64,000 nt of DNA from positions 166,472 to 230,471 of the forward strand of contig QANZ01027320.1 of the NCBI GenBank assembly GCA_003254925.1. The letters run 5' to 3'. A program made the position numbers and the translations under genes. The stretch's first letter is position 1. Each line of letters opens with the position of its first letter. Origin of the DNA: Chamaecrista fasciculata (taxonomy: Eukaryota > Streptophyta > Magnoliopsida > Fabales > Fabaceae). Shown here in pieces: positions 16,251 to 28,193 of the stretch. The notes under the pieces were generated by a model. That model ran no database searches, was not told the origin of the DNA, and saw nothing but the letters and a program-made list of their open reading frames with translations.

Positions 16251-19012
16251 ATGAGAGTCAGTTTACACATAAATTTACTACCCATTTTTCTGCTTATTTG
16301 GACAACAAATGCGTCCAACACAACATCCATTTCTGGTGATAAACAAGAAGCTCAGAAGCTGAAGGCTCAAGAATCAAAGTGTGATGCTTATAACTACTGT
16401 GGGATATATGGGATCTGTGATCCCGACAAGCCTCCATTCTGCACCTGTTTGAGAGGTTTCAGGCCAAGGAATACCGAGGAATGGAACCGACAAAACTGGA
16501 CTAGTGGATGTGTGAGGAGGGCATTGATGAAGTGTGAGATTAATGGGAGTGGGAGTGATTGGTTTTGGAAGGTGGAGAGGATAAGAGTGCCAGATTCTTC
16601 AAGGGCTTCTTTTGTTTCAGAGGACACATGCAGAATTCAGTGCTTAAGAAGTTGCTCTTGTGTAGCATATGCTTATGCTGTTGGCATGGGATGCATGTCT
16701 TGGACTGGAAACTTGAGTGACATAGTGAGATTGTCAGGAGGAGGAGTTGATCTTTATGTCCGTGAAGCTAAATCAGAACTCGGTACGTACATTTCTTGCA
16801 AAAGAAGCCCCTAAATTTTGAAAAGTGTGAAAGACCCCCTGAACTTCTGATTTTGTACAAATAACCCATTTTGTTAAAATTTTCATTGAAGAAATCAAGA
16901 GATTCTTTATTAAAATTTTCAAAAGTTTAAAGGAGGGGTTGTGCATTTTAGCCTTGAAGTTATGATGCTTCTATCTGAGATTACTACATTGGTGTTTACA
17001 CAGATAAGAGGAAGAAAAACTTGAAAGTGGTCATCATTGTATCAGTGACAGTAGGAGTGATTATTCTTACAGTGTGTGCATATATATTATGGGCAAGGAC
17101 AGCAAGACATCATGGTATATATCATTGGTTCTTTTATTTGTTTCAGGAATGTTCATGTTCTATTCATTGGTTGGTCACCTAATTTACTTATTTGTTTTGG
17201 TGGAATTGGGGGATTTTGCTATTATATGCTTGAAATTCAGCCAAAAGAGAAGAAAGGAAAAGAGCATTACTGATGAACACATTAGAAGACCAAATTGGAG
17301 ACCTGAAAACAAGTGAATTTGAGAAGATGCCACTTTATGATTTTAGAATCATTGCAGCTGCAACAAACAACTTCAACTTTGCTAATAAGCTTGGACAAGG
17401 TGGTTTTGGTTCAGTATACAAGGTACTCTGATAATGATATATGAAGTTCAACTTCTTTCTAGATAATCTTTGTTTCTTCTATTCTGTTGCTTATAGTATG
17501 ATTCTAGGGACAATTGCATGATGGGCAGGAGATAGCAGTGAAAAGACTTTCGAGAGCATCTCGACAAGGGCTGAAAGAATTCATGAACGAAGTGGTTGTG
17601 ATTTCGAAGCTTCAACACCGAAATCTGGTGAGACTTCTAGGGTGTTGCATTGAAGGAGAGGAAAAGATGTTGATCTATGAGTATATGCCTAATAACAGTT
17701 TGGATGTTTTTCTATTTGGTGAGTCTCTCTTATTCAAGTTTCTCACTTATCATGTACATAATTTTGTTACAATTTGTGTCATTAACTCCTATCTTTCTAA
17801 AGAAAAGCATCATAACATTCTTCTTACATTAAGTAAATAACATTACTTTCTGTTGTTCTTGTAGATCCTATAAAAAAGAAAGTCTTAGATTGGAAAAAAC
17901 GCTTCAATATTATAGAAGGAATTTCTCGCGGTTTGCTTTATCTTCATCGAGATTCTAGATTAAAGATCATCCATAGAGACTTAAAGCCAGGCAATATCTT
18001 ATTGGATGGAGAGCTTAATCCAAAGATATCTGACTTTGGTCTTGCAAAAATATTTGGAAGAAGTGAAGATGAAGGCAACACTAGAAGAGTGGTTGGAACA
18101 TAGTAAGGATTCTCTTTACAAAATATTGTAATACCACTCCAAGATTCATGGATTGAACTTAACCAACAAGGGCTAAATGCAGTGGTTATATGTCTCCAGA
18201 ATATGCAATGGAAGGGCTGTTTTCAGAGAAATCAGATGTTTTTAGTTTCGGAGTTTTGTTGTTGGAGATCATTAGTGGTAGAAAGAACACAAGATTTTGT
18301 GACCATGAGCACTCATTGGGCCTCTTGGGTTTTGTAAGCTTCTCCAAATCAATGTTTGCCTTTATACTTGTTTATAGTTTATATGAGTAAACTATCAACT
18401 TAGTCCATGTATTGTATATGCACTGTTATTTTAGTTCTTAGATTTTTAAAATAATTGATTTAGTCTCCAAAAATTGATGACTCATTGCAATTTAGTCCCT
18501 CTATTCAATGATAGGGTACTCATGAAGAAACCAACTTGCAACGAGTCATACATTTTCGAAAACTAAATCAACCATTTCAATGAATTAGAGACTAAAATAA
18601 TAGTGGTCATATAATCTAGAGACCAAAATGTTAGTTTTCTCGTTTACATATTATGCTATCATCAACTCTTCCCTATCTATGTTTGTTGATTAATTTACAG
18701 GCATGGAAGCTATGGAATGAAGAGAACATTGAGTCTATGATAGAACTAGAGATATGCAATCCAGATTATGTGAGTGAGATTATAAGATGCATACACATTG
18801 GACTTCTATGTGTTCAAGAACATGCAAGAGACAGGCCTTCTATGGGCACTGTAATTTCAATGCTGAATAATGAGATAGTTAATCTTGCTCCTCCATCTCA
18901 GCCTGCATTCATACAAAGGCAAGTTGTCTCAAGTGCAGAGTCATCTCAACAGAGCAATAATAGATCAAGCTCCATCAACAATGTCACTCTCACAGACATG
19001 CAAGCCAGATAG
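16251..19012 (+). CDS. Locus C: lectin-less SD1-13-type receptor kinase
   Basis: Exons are 16251-16782, 17004-17114, 17241-17422, 17508-17718, 17865-18102, 18183-18333 and 18701-19012, giving about 578 residues. The protein has a signal peptide ([16 protein letters not shown]). It then passes through a short linker directly into the EGF-like cysteines ([14 protein letters not shown]), PAN ([12 protein letters not shown]), a membrane span ([20 protein letters not shown]) and a full kinase ([40 protein letters not shown]-terminal LTDMQAR). The bulb-lectin domain and the first half of the S-locus domain, about 300 residues in locus B, are absent. The kinase frame is open throughout, so a shortened receptor may be made. 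The start at 16251 is preferred for its signal peptide; an in-frame ATG at 16185 would add 22 residues. It is probably a tandem copy of the A/B type shortened by internal deletion. Confidence 0.83.
18388..18650. repeat. MITE-like inverted repeat in the last intron of locus C
   Basis: The left half has 'gagtaaactatcaacttagt' and 'ttgatttagtctccaaaa'. The right half has 'actaaatcaaccatttc' and 'ccaaaatgttagttttctcg' in inverted order. The ends are approximate. It lies wholly in the 367-nt intron before the final exon, so it does not disturb coding. Confidence 0.5.
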
Positions 19013-19611
19013 AAGATCATGGTGACAACAAAGAATGTGAAATTAAGGTTGATATGTTGTTGTAGTATTTATTTATTTGCATGTCTCAAACCCCACATTA
19101 AGGTTGAGATTTTCAGGATTTAAATTTTGGAAAGTTCTAAAAGATTAACAAAGAAATAAAGAGTGTTTAATCAGCAAACAAGTATAAAGGAGGGTTTCAC
19201 CAAATTATCTAAAGCTAAAATGCACAATTATTTTTTTCAAGAGAGAAGGGAGAGAATGTATGGAGATTAGGGAGAGAGAAAGAGAGAAGAAGGATAAAGC
19301 TTTGGATATCTCTACCTCTCTTTCAGCATATATCACCTAAATTTTTTTCAAAAGAATTTTTTTTTTCAAAAAAAAACTTGTTAAAATCAAGTTTTACTTG
19401 CATAAGCCAAACTTTACAAATTCTTAAAACAGAGCAAACAAGCTAACCTATAAATTATGTGAAGGATTAAAGGCTTTACAAATCCAGATTAAAGGCTTTT
19501 GCACAGTGACAAAAGTTAAGGGGGTTTTATGCAATTTAGCCTTAAGTTTAACTTCTTTCAACTTTTGTATTTATTGATGAATTCTAGGTTTTTCTTGACA
19601 TATTCTTTTAG
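19013..19611. other. Downstream of locus C, leading into the duplicated exon
   Basis: Non-coding. From about 19500 to 19611 it is a near copy of the 3' end of the locus B intron (13305-13412). That copy includes the right end of the Mutator-type MITE found there. Confidence 0.55.
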
Positions 19612-19822
19612 GGAGAATTGCAAGATGGACAGGAAATAGCTGTGAAAAGACTTTCAAGATCATCTGGACAAGGGCTAGAAGAATTCATGAATGAAGTGGG
19701 TGTTCTTTCAAAGCTTCAACACCGCAATCTTGTGAGACTTCTAGGTTTTTGTATTGAAGGGGAGGAGAAGATGTTGAGCTATGAATACATGCCTAATAAG
19801 AGTCTTGATGCTTTAATATTTG
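19612..19822 (+). pseudogene. Loose copy of one kinase exon from locus B
   Basis: This 211-nt segment repeats the locus B exon at 13413-13623 (from the start of kinase subdomain II, EIAVKRL, to KSLDALIF) with seven base differences by eye, about 97% identity. At least two differences change residues (Ile to Leu, Ile to Ser). The splice acceptor before it and the donor after it are copied too. No other kinase exon follows: a Mutator-type MITE begins 55 bp downstream, and then unrelated sequence. It is a stranded duplicate without a gene around it. The copied intron contains the end of a MITE, so the copy was made after that MITE landed in locus B or in a close relative. Confidence 0.85.
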
Positions 19823-19877
19823 GTAAGTGTATCTTATCAATGTTATTTGCCTACGGGCTGATATGGTAATTATTCTT

Positions 19878-20041
19878 GGGTAAATTGCAATTTGGTACCC
19901 TGTGGTTAGGGGCGTTTCCCCTTTGGTACCCTGAAAGAAAAATTTTTGCATTGTGGTACCCCGTGGTTTGCTCCGTTAGCGATTTGGTACCCTGAGGTTT
20001 TTTTCTGTTAGGATTTAACGGCAAANAATTGCAATTTACCC
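19878..20041. repeat. Short Mutator-type MITE ('ggtaccctg' family), 9-bp target duplication
   Basis: It starts GGGTAAATTGCAATTTGG and ends with the inverse AATTGCAATTTACCC. ATTATTCTT flanks it at 19869-19877 and 20042-20050. Inside are repeated 'ttggtaccctg' units. It is only 164 bp and carries an N at 20026 near its right end, so part of it may be missing from the assembly. Confidence 0.78.
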
Positions 20042-20050
20042 ATTATTCTT

Positions 20051-20927
20051 TATATGTTGTAATCAACTTATCATCATTATCATCATTTTTGGTGTTAAGT
20101 TATATACAGGCTAAAATGTACAAGATCCTCCTAAACTTTAGTTATCGGGTAATACTCATTGGGTATTCAATTTTATATTATATATTATTAGCTACGTAGA
20201 TTCTATTCATAATATTTGATTAAAGTAAGAGCAAAGGATAAAATGTGAAACATTAGGAACGAAATTGACAGCAAAAAAATATTAGGGACAAAATTGAGAG
20301 TTTGTGTATAGTTTGGGAATAAAATTAATACTTTTGCCCAAAGATATAAGATCAATTCTATACTTGACCGAAATATATGGGACCAGAAGTGCAATAAAAT
20401 AAGATTTAGGACTAAATTGAGATTTGAACAAAAGATATAAGACAAAAATAACTTTTGACCAAATTTCGTGAGGAGCGTGAGATCATTAATGGGAAGTGAA
20501 GGGGGTGAGGTGCCATAGATAAACCACTTAAAATTTGAAGATATCTATTAAAACAGATAATATATATATATATACTATATAGTAAAATTTGAGTAAATTG
20601 CAAAACAATTCAACTGCTTAACCTGAAATTTTCTACTCTATGGTCACCGATAATCAAGTTGTAATGTCAATACTATATAATCACGTCAAGAAAATCCAAG
20701 ACAACATGCTGAAGTTAATAACGGTTAACACTTAACACATTATGTCTCTAATTAGTAATTACTAATCAATAACCATAACAAAAACATACTCTACATACAT
20801 GGCAACAGAGATTTAAGTTCATGGTTGAGAACATGAAATAGATGGTTGGCAAACTATGTTAAATAATTATCTTTGTTAATCAGTATATTATTCAGGAATG
20901 GTCTAAGAGAGGAGAGAGAGGGATTAC
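20051..20927. other. Spacer with a decayed MITE-like repeat
   Basis: About 20110-20470 holds 'ggctaaaatgtacaagatcc', a relative of the MITE end in locus B, followed by 'agggacaaaattgagag'-type lines from another repeat. No coding sequence is seen. Confidence 0.4.
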
Positions 20928-22118
20928 CGAAAAAAGAGACATTTTCCTGAATCAGCCTACAGCTGGAATTAACAACTAGCTTCACAGACGTAGTCCCCGC
21001 ACCTAATGTAGTTCCATGGGAAAGCAAGAGGAAACCTTGTAACGTGTTGAAGTATCAAGTCATATTTTCCTCCAATGCTTTAGCCTCTGGTTTTTCTCCT
21101 GTCCAAAGCATTCCAACTACAAGCAGATACAAGATATATTTCATTACATAAACTCTAGCCTGCCTGTTATAAAGCACATGGAAAATTGAACTTAACAAAC
21201 ACATCCTTTCTTCCCCAACCTCCCTCAGTCAATCTAGAAATAAACTATTGACACTACCAAGTAAATGTTAGTTTCTCACTGCTTCTACACATTGAGAGTA
21301 GTGGATGAAAGAAACCACATGATAGTTATTATTCAGGCTTAAGTGCACTTTTGGTCCCCTAACTTTCGCAAAAGTCTCAATTTGGTCTCCTAACTTTTTT
21401 TGTTGCAATTTTGGTCGCCTAACTTTCGCAAAAGTCTCAATTTGGTCCCCTAACTTTTGAAAACGTCTCACCGTTGGTCCCCTAACTTTCGCAAAAGTCT
21501 CAATTTTGGTCCCCTAACTTGGGACCAATGGTGAGACATTTTCAAAAGTTAGGGGACCAAAATTGCAACAAAAAAGTTAAGGGACCATGGTGAGACGTTT
21601 TCACAAGTTAGGGGACCAAAATTGCAACAAAAAAAGTTAGGGGACCAAATTGAGACCTTTGCGAAAGTTAGGGGACCAAAAGTACACTTAAGCCTATTAT
21701 TCAAAATAAATGTTTTTAATGGAACTTCCCCTTCGTTTTCTTTCCCCTCAATTATCCTCCATCCATCCAAATATACTTCCTTCCAACACAGTCTAAGTAA
21801 CACAATAGGCAAAATTCCCAACAATAAAAACCGAAGGACAAAAGAAATAAAAAAGGGGGGAAAAGGAAAGCAAAGATTTTAATTAATACCTAGTGTTGCC
21901 TGTTTTGAGACTTGATCACCCATCATTATAATCTCCTCCCAGCTCACTTTGTCCAAAGAAGAAGGTGCAGTTTGATCCAAAACCTAGACGAGCACACAAA
22001 AGTGACAGAGAGAAGGATGAAAACATGGGTTTGAAATAAAGTTGAAAACTTGTGAATACCTTAAGAGGTGGCCACCCAGGACTCGATTTAGATGCTCCTT
22101 CTCGGCTCTTCCCGGCAT
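20928..22118 (-). pseudogene. Broken cyclin-D1-binding protein 1 (GCIP/CCNDBP1)-like gene, 5' part
   Basis: Three exon-like pieces with intact splice sites read on the minus strand. 22118-22061 begins MPGRAEKEHLNRVL. 21983-21890 reads VLDQTAPSSLDKVSWEE and continues to QVSKQATL. 21116-20928 reads GMLWTGEKPEAKALEE, then after a break LQGFLLLSHGTT and SVKLVV. From memory, this is the N-terminal part of the plant cyclin-D1-binding protein 1 homologue (an HLH-type regulator that binds D-type cyclins). Defects: the first piece does not stay in frame with the second and seems to lack codons after the Gly-Gly-His-Leu. The third has an in-frame stop soon after LEEN and a shortened middle. No later exons are found downstream. 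A Mutator-type MITE sits in the second intron. It is a host-gene pseudogene; the family name rests on recall rather than a search. Confidence 0.6.
21336..21694. repeat. Near-perfect foldback Mutator-type MITE, 9-bp target duplication
   Basis: The ends are GGCTTAAGTGCACTTTTGGT and its inverse (accaaaagtacacttaagcc). Almost the whole 359 bp is two inverted arms built from repeated 'ggtcccctaactttcgcaaa' units. TATTATTCA flanks it exactly at 21327-21335 and 21695-21703. It lies in an intron of the GCIP-like pseudogene. The good match of the arms suggests a younger insertion than most repeats here. Confidence 0.85.
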
Positions 22119-24190
22119 GTTTCGGCGAATAATGGGTTTTTGTTTCTCTGAATCAAAATCGATGGGGTTTATCGACGACGCTTTGAGTTTCAACTTTGAT
22201 TCCTAAAAATAATCGGTCAAAATTTCATTTTTGATTCCTAAATTACAGAGTAAATTTCGTTTTAGGCATGCATCAACTTTCCCCAAATTCATAAAAAAAA
22301 AAAAAAAAAAAAAAATTTCTCGAGCTTCTCCTTCACACCTCCTTTTTTTTTTTTAAGGACCAAAACGCAAAAACAGCAAAAAGGAGGGGAGCAGAAAAGA
22401 AAATTGCACCAAAAAGAAGGCCAAGAGAAATCCACCACGAAGAACACTGTTCTTCTTCCTTAGCGGCCACTATTCATCCGACCCAAAGATCGCGATTTTT
22501 GCACGATTTGAGCTCGATTTGGCTAAGATTTTTCATGGGTTTTAATTTTCGGACATCATAAATATGATTCCATGGATCAATTTCAGAGATTAAGCTCAAA
22601 ATGACCCAAAAAACGAATTCAAGAACCCTAAAAAGGACCAAATCGAAACGCAGCAAATTGGAGCTTTTTCCTCAAAATTTCTTCATGTAAAATGATCCTT
22701 AGGGGCCGAAAATAGTATCCATAAACTCATTTATCAAAACAAACTCTAACAAAGCTAGATCTGAGTCTAAAAAATCGAAAAAACGCAAGGCTAAAGGTTT
22801 TCGATTTTTAGCACAAGTAAGCTTCAATCAAGTCATTTTTTACATGTTATGTGTTCATAATAACAAGCTAAACAAAGCCCAAAAAACGATTTTTGAAAAC
22901 AAACAACAATCAACAGATTCAGGGATCAAAATGCACAAAATCGAAAATCTTGGTATGAACAGCAAGCAACATGTTTCAACTCCAAAATCATCAACAACAC
23001 ATCAAAAACAAGAACCTGAGATGTGTGTGTGTTTGTGAGTTTAATTTGATTAATCAATTAATTTCTTCAACATGTTATTATCAATCTGTTTCTCGGTTAA
23101 ATGGAGTCTCCTTGAATTTTAAATTTAGGGCGCATATAATCAAGTTGACAAACAACTTTTGAGCTTTAAAAAAAGGAGACTACTTAAAGATACGAGTGAT
23201 TGAAGTTGAAAGTTCAACGTCTCTCAATTTATTTGAAAACTAAAAGGATCAGTCTATTAACCTTTAAAACTCACGAGTGTTTTATGTTCCCTCGGAGGAC
23301 TTAAGTGCAATTTAGCATTTTTTTTTTGTTAATTAAGGTGCATCTTTAGTTATTTGCACCTCCTTACTTGAAATGATTTTGAAATGATTTTGTTGAATCG
23401 ATAAAAGTTCTCTCAATTTTCACTCTCATGCTTATAGAAAAGGGAACAATGTTGTTATTGAAACCTTCACTAGTGTGTATTTTATGAACATACTAGGCAT
23501 TTTTTCTTTGGGTAATGGTAATATGTGGTTATGACCGAATCCACTTTGGTATTCTGAAAAATAAAATTTAACACTTTGGTATCCTGAGGTTTGCGTCGTT
23601 AGTACTTTGGTACTCTGTGGTTATTTTCCGTCAAGATTTAATAAAAAGTGCCGACGTAGCTCAATCTTCGCCGTCGATTTTTACTACATCTTATTCGTTA
23701 GCTTCTATTGTTGCTTAAACCATATTTCACTCTTCAACAAGATTTCTTTTGTGCGTTTAAGTCCTCTCCCTTTGGTAAAACGAATCAAAACACAACAAAC
23801 TAAAATAATTGATGGAGTTTTTTACAATTTCATTTCAAGAACTAGAGAATTATTAAAAAGAAATTGCAGAAAGATCGTTAGAGTTTTGATAAATCAAAAT
23901 CTTCCCTTTCTCATAAAACTTCTCTCAACCAAGTCCTTAATTAATCACATATTGAACTCAAATATTTGTCATCTTTATCAGATTGGTCTTTGGGACAAAA
24001 AAAAAACAATTATAGCTTGCAAGTTTTATTATAATTGCACTTTTACTTTAAAGTAATTAGGAACTTAATTATATTAATTAATTACATGATGGCAGATTGA
24101 AGATAATAGATCAGAAATAGCATTAATGATAATCAATTCTGAAAGGATCCATAAGCGGCTTCCTCAAGTAGAAGGGAAGGAATATTTTAA
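22119..24190. other. Spacer with a long A-run and a partial MITE
   Basis: A run of about 23 A lies near 22292-22314. The stretch 22320-23040, with wording such as 'cgatttgagctcgatttgg' and 'gaaccctaaaaaggacc', is more GC-balanced than its neighbours but has no protein or RNA match I recognise. About 23505-23645 is the left half of the 'tttggtaccctgaggttt' Mutator MITE family, with no right end seen. Small open frames here look random. Confidence 0.4.
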
Positions 24191-24194
24191 GATT

Positions 24195-24718
24195 ACAATT
24201 TGGTCCATAAATTTGTACTGGTCCAATTAATCAATCCTTAACATGTGTAAATGATAAGTCGGGGCCTGTAAAAAATCTCGGTCACCAATAATGGAGTCTA
24301 TTTATGAAATTCAATGACAAAAAATATAAGAAAGAATAGTTTGAGGACCAGAATGCAAATTACAAAACAACACTAAAATGTTTGGTCAAAGGTTCATTTT
24401 GGTCCTAAATGTATGTCCTAATATTCATTTTGGTCCATTATATTTCAAAAAGTTCGAATTGGTCCTAAATGTTGGCAAAATTATTCATTTTGGTCATAAA
24501 TATTGGTAAAATGTCTCAACTAGAATATATGGAGGTACTCTTCGGGAACAATACGTAGCTCTAAACTCATCATGTTTGAACTTGAAACAAGCCATATTCA
24601 ATACTTGGGACCAAAATGAAATATTTTGTAAACATTTAGGAGCAATTTAAATATTTTGAAACATAATGGACCAAAATGAACATTAGGCTATACATTTAGG
24701 ACCAAATTGACCTTTTAA
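24195..24718. repeat. Two adjacent MITE-like inverted repeats
   Basis: The first (about 24195-24365) has 'ttacaatttggtccataaat' against 'gaggaccagaatgcaaatta'. The second (about 24388-24718) has 'cattttggtcctaaatgtat' against 'tacatttaggaccaaattga'. A left half of the second family recurs at about 30015-30180. The borders are approximate, and no flanking duplication could be confirmed. Confidence 0.55.
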
Positions 24719-24720
24719 CC

Positions 24721-26534
24721 CTATATTTTGAGAAACTAATTGCATAGTTTGAGAAAAAAACTAAACAAAAAATAATTTTAAGAGCCAAGGAAACTGAGTT
24801 CATAGTTTGAGGACTAAAATACCTATAAAAGTGAAGACAGTTAATTTTTTTAGATTGTTGGGGATTTCTCACGATAATTTCGAGTCGCGTCTCTGTCCCA
24901 AAGGAGGAATTCAGAACAGCAGAAGAAAACTTAGAGACTCTAATGAAAAGAGAGAGGCGGCTATCTCTTCTTTTAGAAACTAAGGTTTTCATCTATATAT
25001 AATAGGTCTAATAAAATATTTATTAATTATAATAATTAATAAAATAATACAATAACAAATAGCCTGAACTCTCGTATCTTCTTTGTGCAAGATGTGGACT
25101 TAATTTACACACCCAAAATTACACTTAGTCCAACACTAACTATCAACATGCGCATGTATGATGTTATATAATATTGATGAAAGAATTTATAATTATATTG
25201 CTCTTTAAATTAAGACATATGCATGCTTAATCACACTCTGAAACCATCATATTTTTATGAGTTAGTTATTTAATATATACTGATGAATGCTTAATTGACT
25301 AACAAAAACAATTAAGGATAATAATATCATTTGCCTTCATTATTTTACATACTTGTCATCATGCTCGTTGCAATGTGAACCCTAGTTTTGACTCCTATAA
25401 AATTATCTTAAATTGCTAGTTTTCTACGACAAAACAAATAATCAGACTTTTTTTTTCTCCTTGGCCAATCGATGAATTTGCATAATTGTACACGTATCAA
25501 TGCAAGTTTTATTTTCTTCCACTAATTTTGCTCATAAATGGAATATCCAATAATGTCTCAAAATTTCACCAAAATTGTCAAATACCACGTGGAAAGCTTC
25601 TGTACAAACACGTTGAATCAAATGAGGACGTGACTCATCAAATCAAATAAACTCACAAAATAGTCCTTTGAATCCGAGGATTCTCGAAATCTAGCCAACT
25701 CTCATTATTTTTCTTTCATTCAAAAGAAAAAAAAAGATACAATTTTTAATTTCTAGTGGCAGAAAGTCATATTTGTATTCTTAAAATTTCCTAGTTACTT
25801 TATTTTGTTTCTAGAAATTTAGCTTTATAAACGCTTTAAATTAATATCATCTAAAAACCACTAGTTCTTAAGACTTCGTCTTAGGTTTATACTTTATAGT
25901 TAATAATAATAAAAAATCATTGTCCTTTTAAAATTAATATCCAAATTCGATAATAAATTAAACTAATTTAATTACTTTAAAATTTAAAATTTTTCTTCTT
26001 AAATTACTTCATATAAATCACAACGTATATGACACTAATTTAAACCCCTTTGGACAAAACAAGAAAACATTATTTAAAGATTTAATTAGTACATTTTATT
26101 CGCATATAATAATTTTCCATAATGTTAAATTCCTTGACTAGTGAACCAACCTTACCTAATTGGGTCCACCGTCCACTCGAAATGGAAATACCTTTCATTG
26201 TAATTTCGTAAACATGGGTTTTTCTTTTAAGTTCAAATTACTTAAAATGATATATCACATTCCTAAATCATGACAAAAAAAAAAAGTCCTTTATCCAAAT
26301 ATAATATTACACACACGCCACATTTATTGAATTTCTAGATTTTACATTGCTAATATGGATAATTTACGGTGTACCACTATCCTAAAAATTTAGGTTATTA
26401 CCAAAATTAACGATTTACTTTATATAAAAAAAATTTCAAGTTGTATTCTTAATTTAATTTTCAGGAAACAGAAAAAGACAAAGGTCTAATCTTTTAAAAA
26501 ATATGTTTTCATTAATCAATTTAATCCCTCAATT
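24721..26534. other. AT-rich spacer, no feature recognised
   Basis: Apart from one more balanced patch (24860-24980, 'cgagtcgcgtctctgtccc'), this is uniform AT-rich DNA. I see no conserved frame, RNA fold or delimited repeat. Confidence 0.4.
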
Positions 26535-26698
26535 AGACTAGAAGTTAAATGCAAAGCTAATGTGTCAAGTTGTATTTTTATTTGCTAGCTAGAGCTAGAC
26601 ACACCATACTTGCTAGCTAGCTAGAGCTAGACTAGAAGTTAAATGCAAAGCTAATGTGTCAAGTTGTATGGTGTGTCTAGCTCTAGCTAGCTAGCAAG
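26535..26698. repeat. Compound direct and inverted repeat (41-bp direct repeat plus CTAG-rich hairpin)
   Basis: A 41-bp word beginning agactagaagttaaatgcaa occurs at 26535-26575 and again at 26629-26669. Between and after the copies, a CTAG-rich word appears in both orientations: 'cttgctagctagctagagct' (26609 on) and, inverted, 'agctctagctagctagcaag' (to 26698). A third, slightly shorter copy lies at 26582-26604. The pattern is local to this spot. Confidence 0.8.
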
Positions 26699-28193
26699 TA
26701 TTTTTATTTTTACAATATAGAATAAAAATGTCTCTTTTACGTGTACATTCTTTCTATGTTTGTCATATAAAAAAACTGTCATATATTTTTATTTTATTAG
26801 TGTAGAGGTAAGAAAGTTATATTATTCCATATATTGTATTAATAAAAATACTTAAAATATATATTTCCAACCAAACCGTGTCCAAGAAACGATAAATCTG
26901 CTGAAGTCGTCTGTTGTTGAAATTGAAGTTCATTTTGGAGGATGAATTTTAGCCAGAATGTCCAAAATCTGATACACTATCCAATTTTAGTATAGAAAAA
27001 ATAATAATAAATGTTTAGAACAGAAACAAAGTTATAACTAGCAAAAGACTTCAACAACAAGTCAACAACCATTTCAGCATATTCAAATCCGTTGAAAAAC
27101 GTAAATCTAAAATTTAACTTCATTATTTGATGATACAAAAACGAGTAAAATAGTTTACCCAAAAAAAAAACGAGTAAAATTAAAAGGACTGAATTATGAT
27201 TCAATCAATGAGTTTCATAATAAATATATATATATATATATTTTGAAAAAAAAAAGTTTTCCTTTTTCCATGTAGTGGACTAAAGGTGAATGGCAAGAGC
27301 CGGGCTGTGTTGATAATTTTGTTTTCATATTATAATTTGGTCAACATACACTTAACACTTGAGTAGTGGAGAATTCAAAAATGCGTTTCAATGCTTTATT
27401 TATTTCTCCATGTTTTCTCAAACAAATGAGCATCAATTTTATTGTAGTCTCTAATATTTTTTTTATTGTGTTTTATTCTTTAATATTTTTCAAAAGTTAT
27501 ATTTTAGTTCCTAAGTCCTAACTATTAAATGTGTTTGAATATATCTCGATTCAAGTTTTAATGCGATAAAATTAAAGTTATTAAGTTACTCTTAAAGAAT
27601 TCTTTTTCTATCTAATTAGGATTGTTGGCAAATGAGATCAAATTGAACCTAAATTCAAACTTCGAAAGCGGGTTGCTCGTTTTATGAGGTCAAATTCATA
27701 TATCTTTCGTTTGAAGTACAAAATTGAAACTACGAGTTACTCGTATTGAATTTTTTCTTTGTCTAATTGATATTGTCAACAAATAAAGTCAAATAGTATT
27801 ATGAAATTTGGTAATGATGTTTTGACCAAACATATTTTTGAAGTACCATTTAACCTTATTTACCGAAAACTCCACCTCATTGGTTAAAAATCAATCATAA
27901 AATTTATTAAGAACCAAAATAAACTTTTTAAAAATATTAAAGATCAAAATAAATACGCTTTAGGCCTATATTGTGACCGTTACTGCAGTGATGATAATTA
28001 TCATGAATGATTGACCAAGATAATCAATTTAAGACATATCAAATATAAAATTTTTATTTTAATTATGACTTAAGAGATTAATTAATAGAATATATATATA
28101 TCTATATTTATATTTATATCAATATCTATAATTTATAATCTATAATCTATACTATACTATATGTGTGAGGGTGCTTTTGGTTGATAAAAAATA
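26699..28193. other. AT-rich spacer with a decayed inverted repeat
   Basis: About 27430-27955 has 'ttgtagtctctaatatttt' facing 'aatattaaagatcaaaata', a worn MITE-like pair. The frame at 26977-27204 (minus) is a Phe/Tyr-rich reading without a domain. No gene is seen. Confidence 0.4.

Noticed and set aside
10040-19012. Loci B and C as one long gene
   Set aside because: B ends with its own stop and conserved C-terminus at 14661, and C has its own signal peptide and complete kinase.
23607-24056. 149-codon plus-strand frame
   Set aside because: It begins inside a partial MITE and continues through AT-rich sequence. No family resemblance is seen.
24696-24992. 98-codon minus-strand frame
   Set aside because: It starts outside and runs into a MITE end. 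No conserved motif is present.
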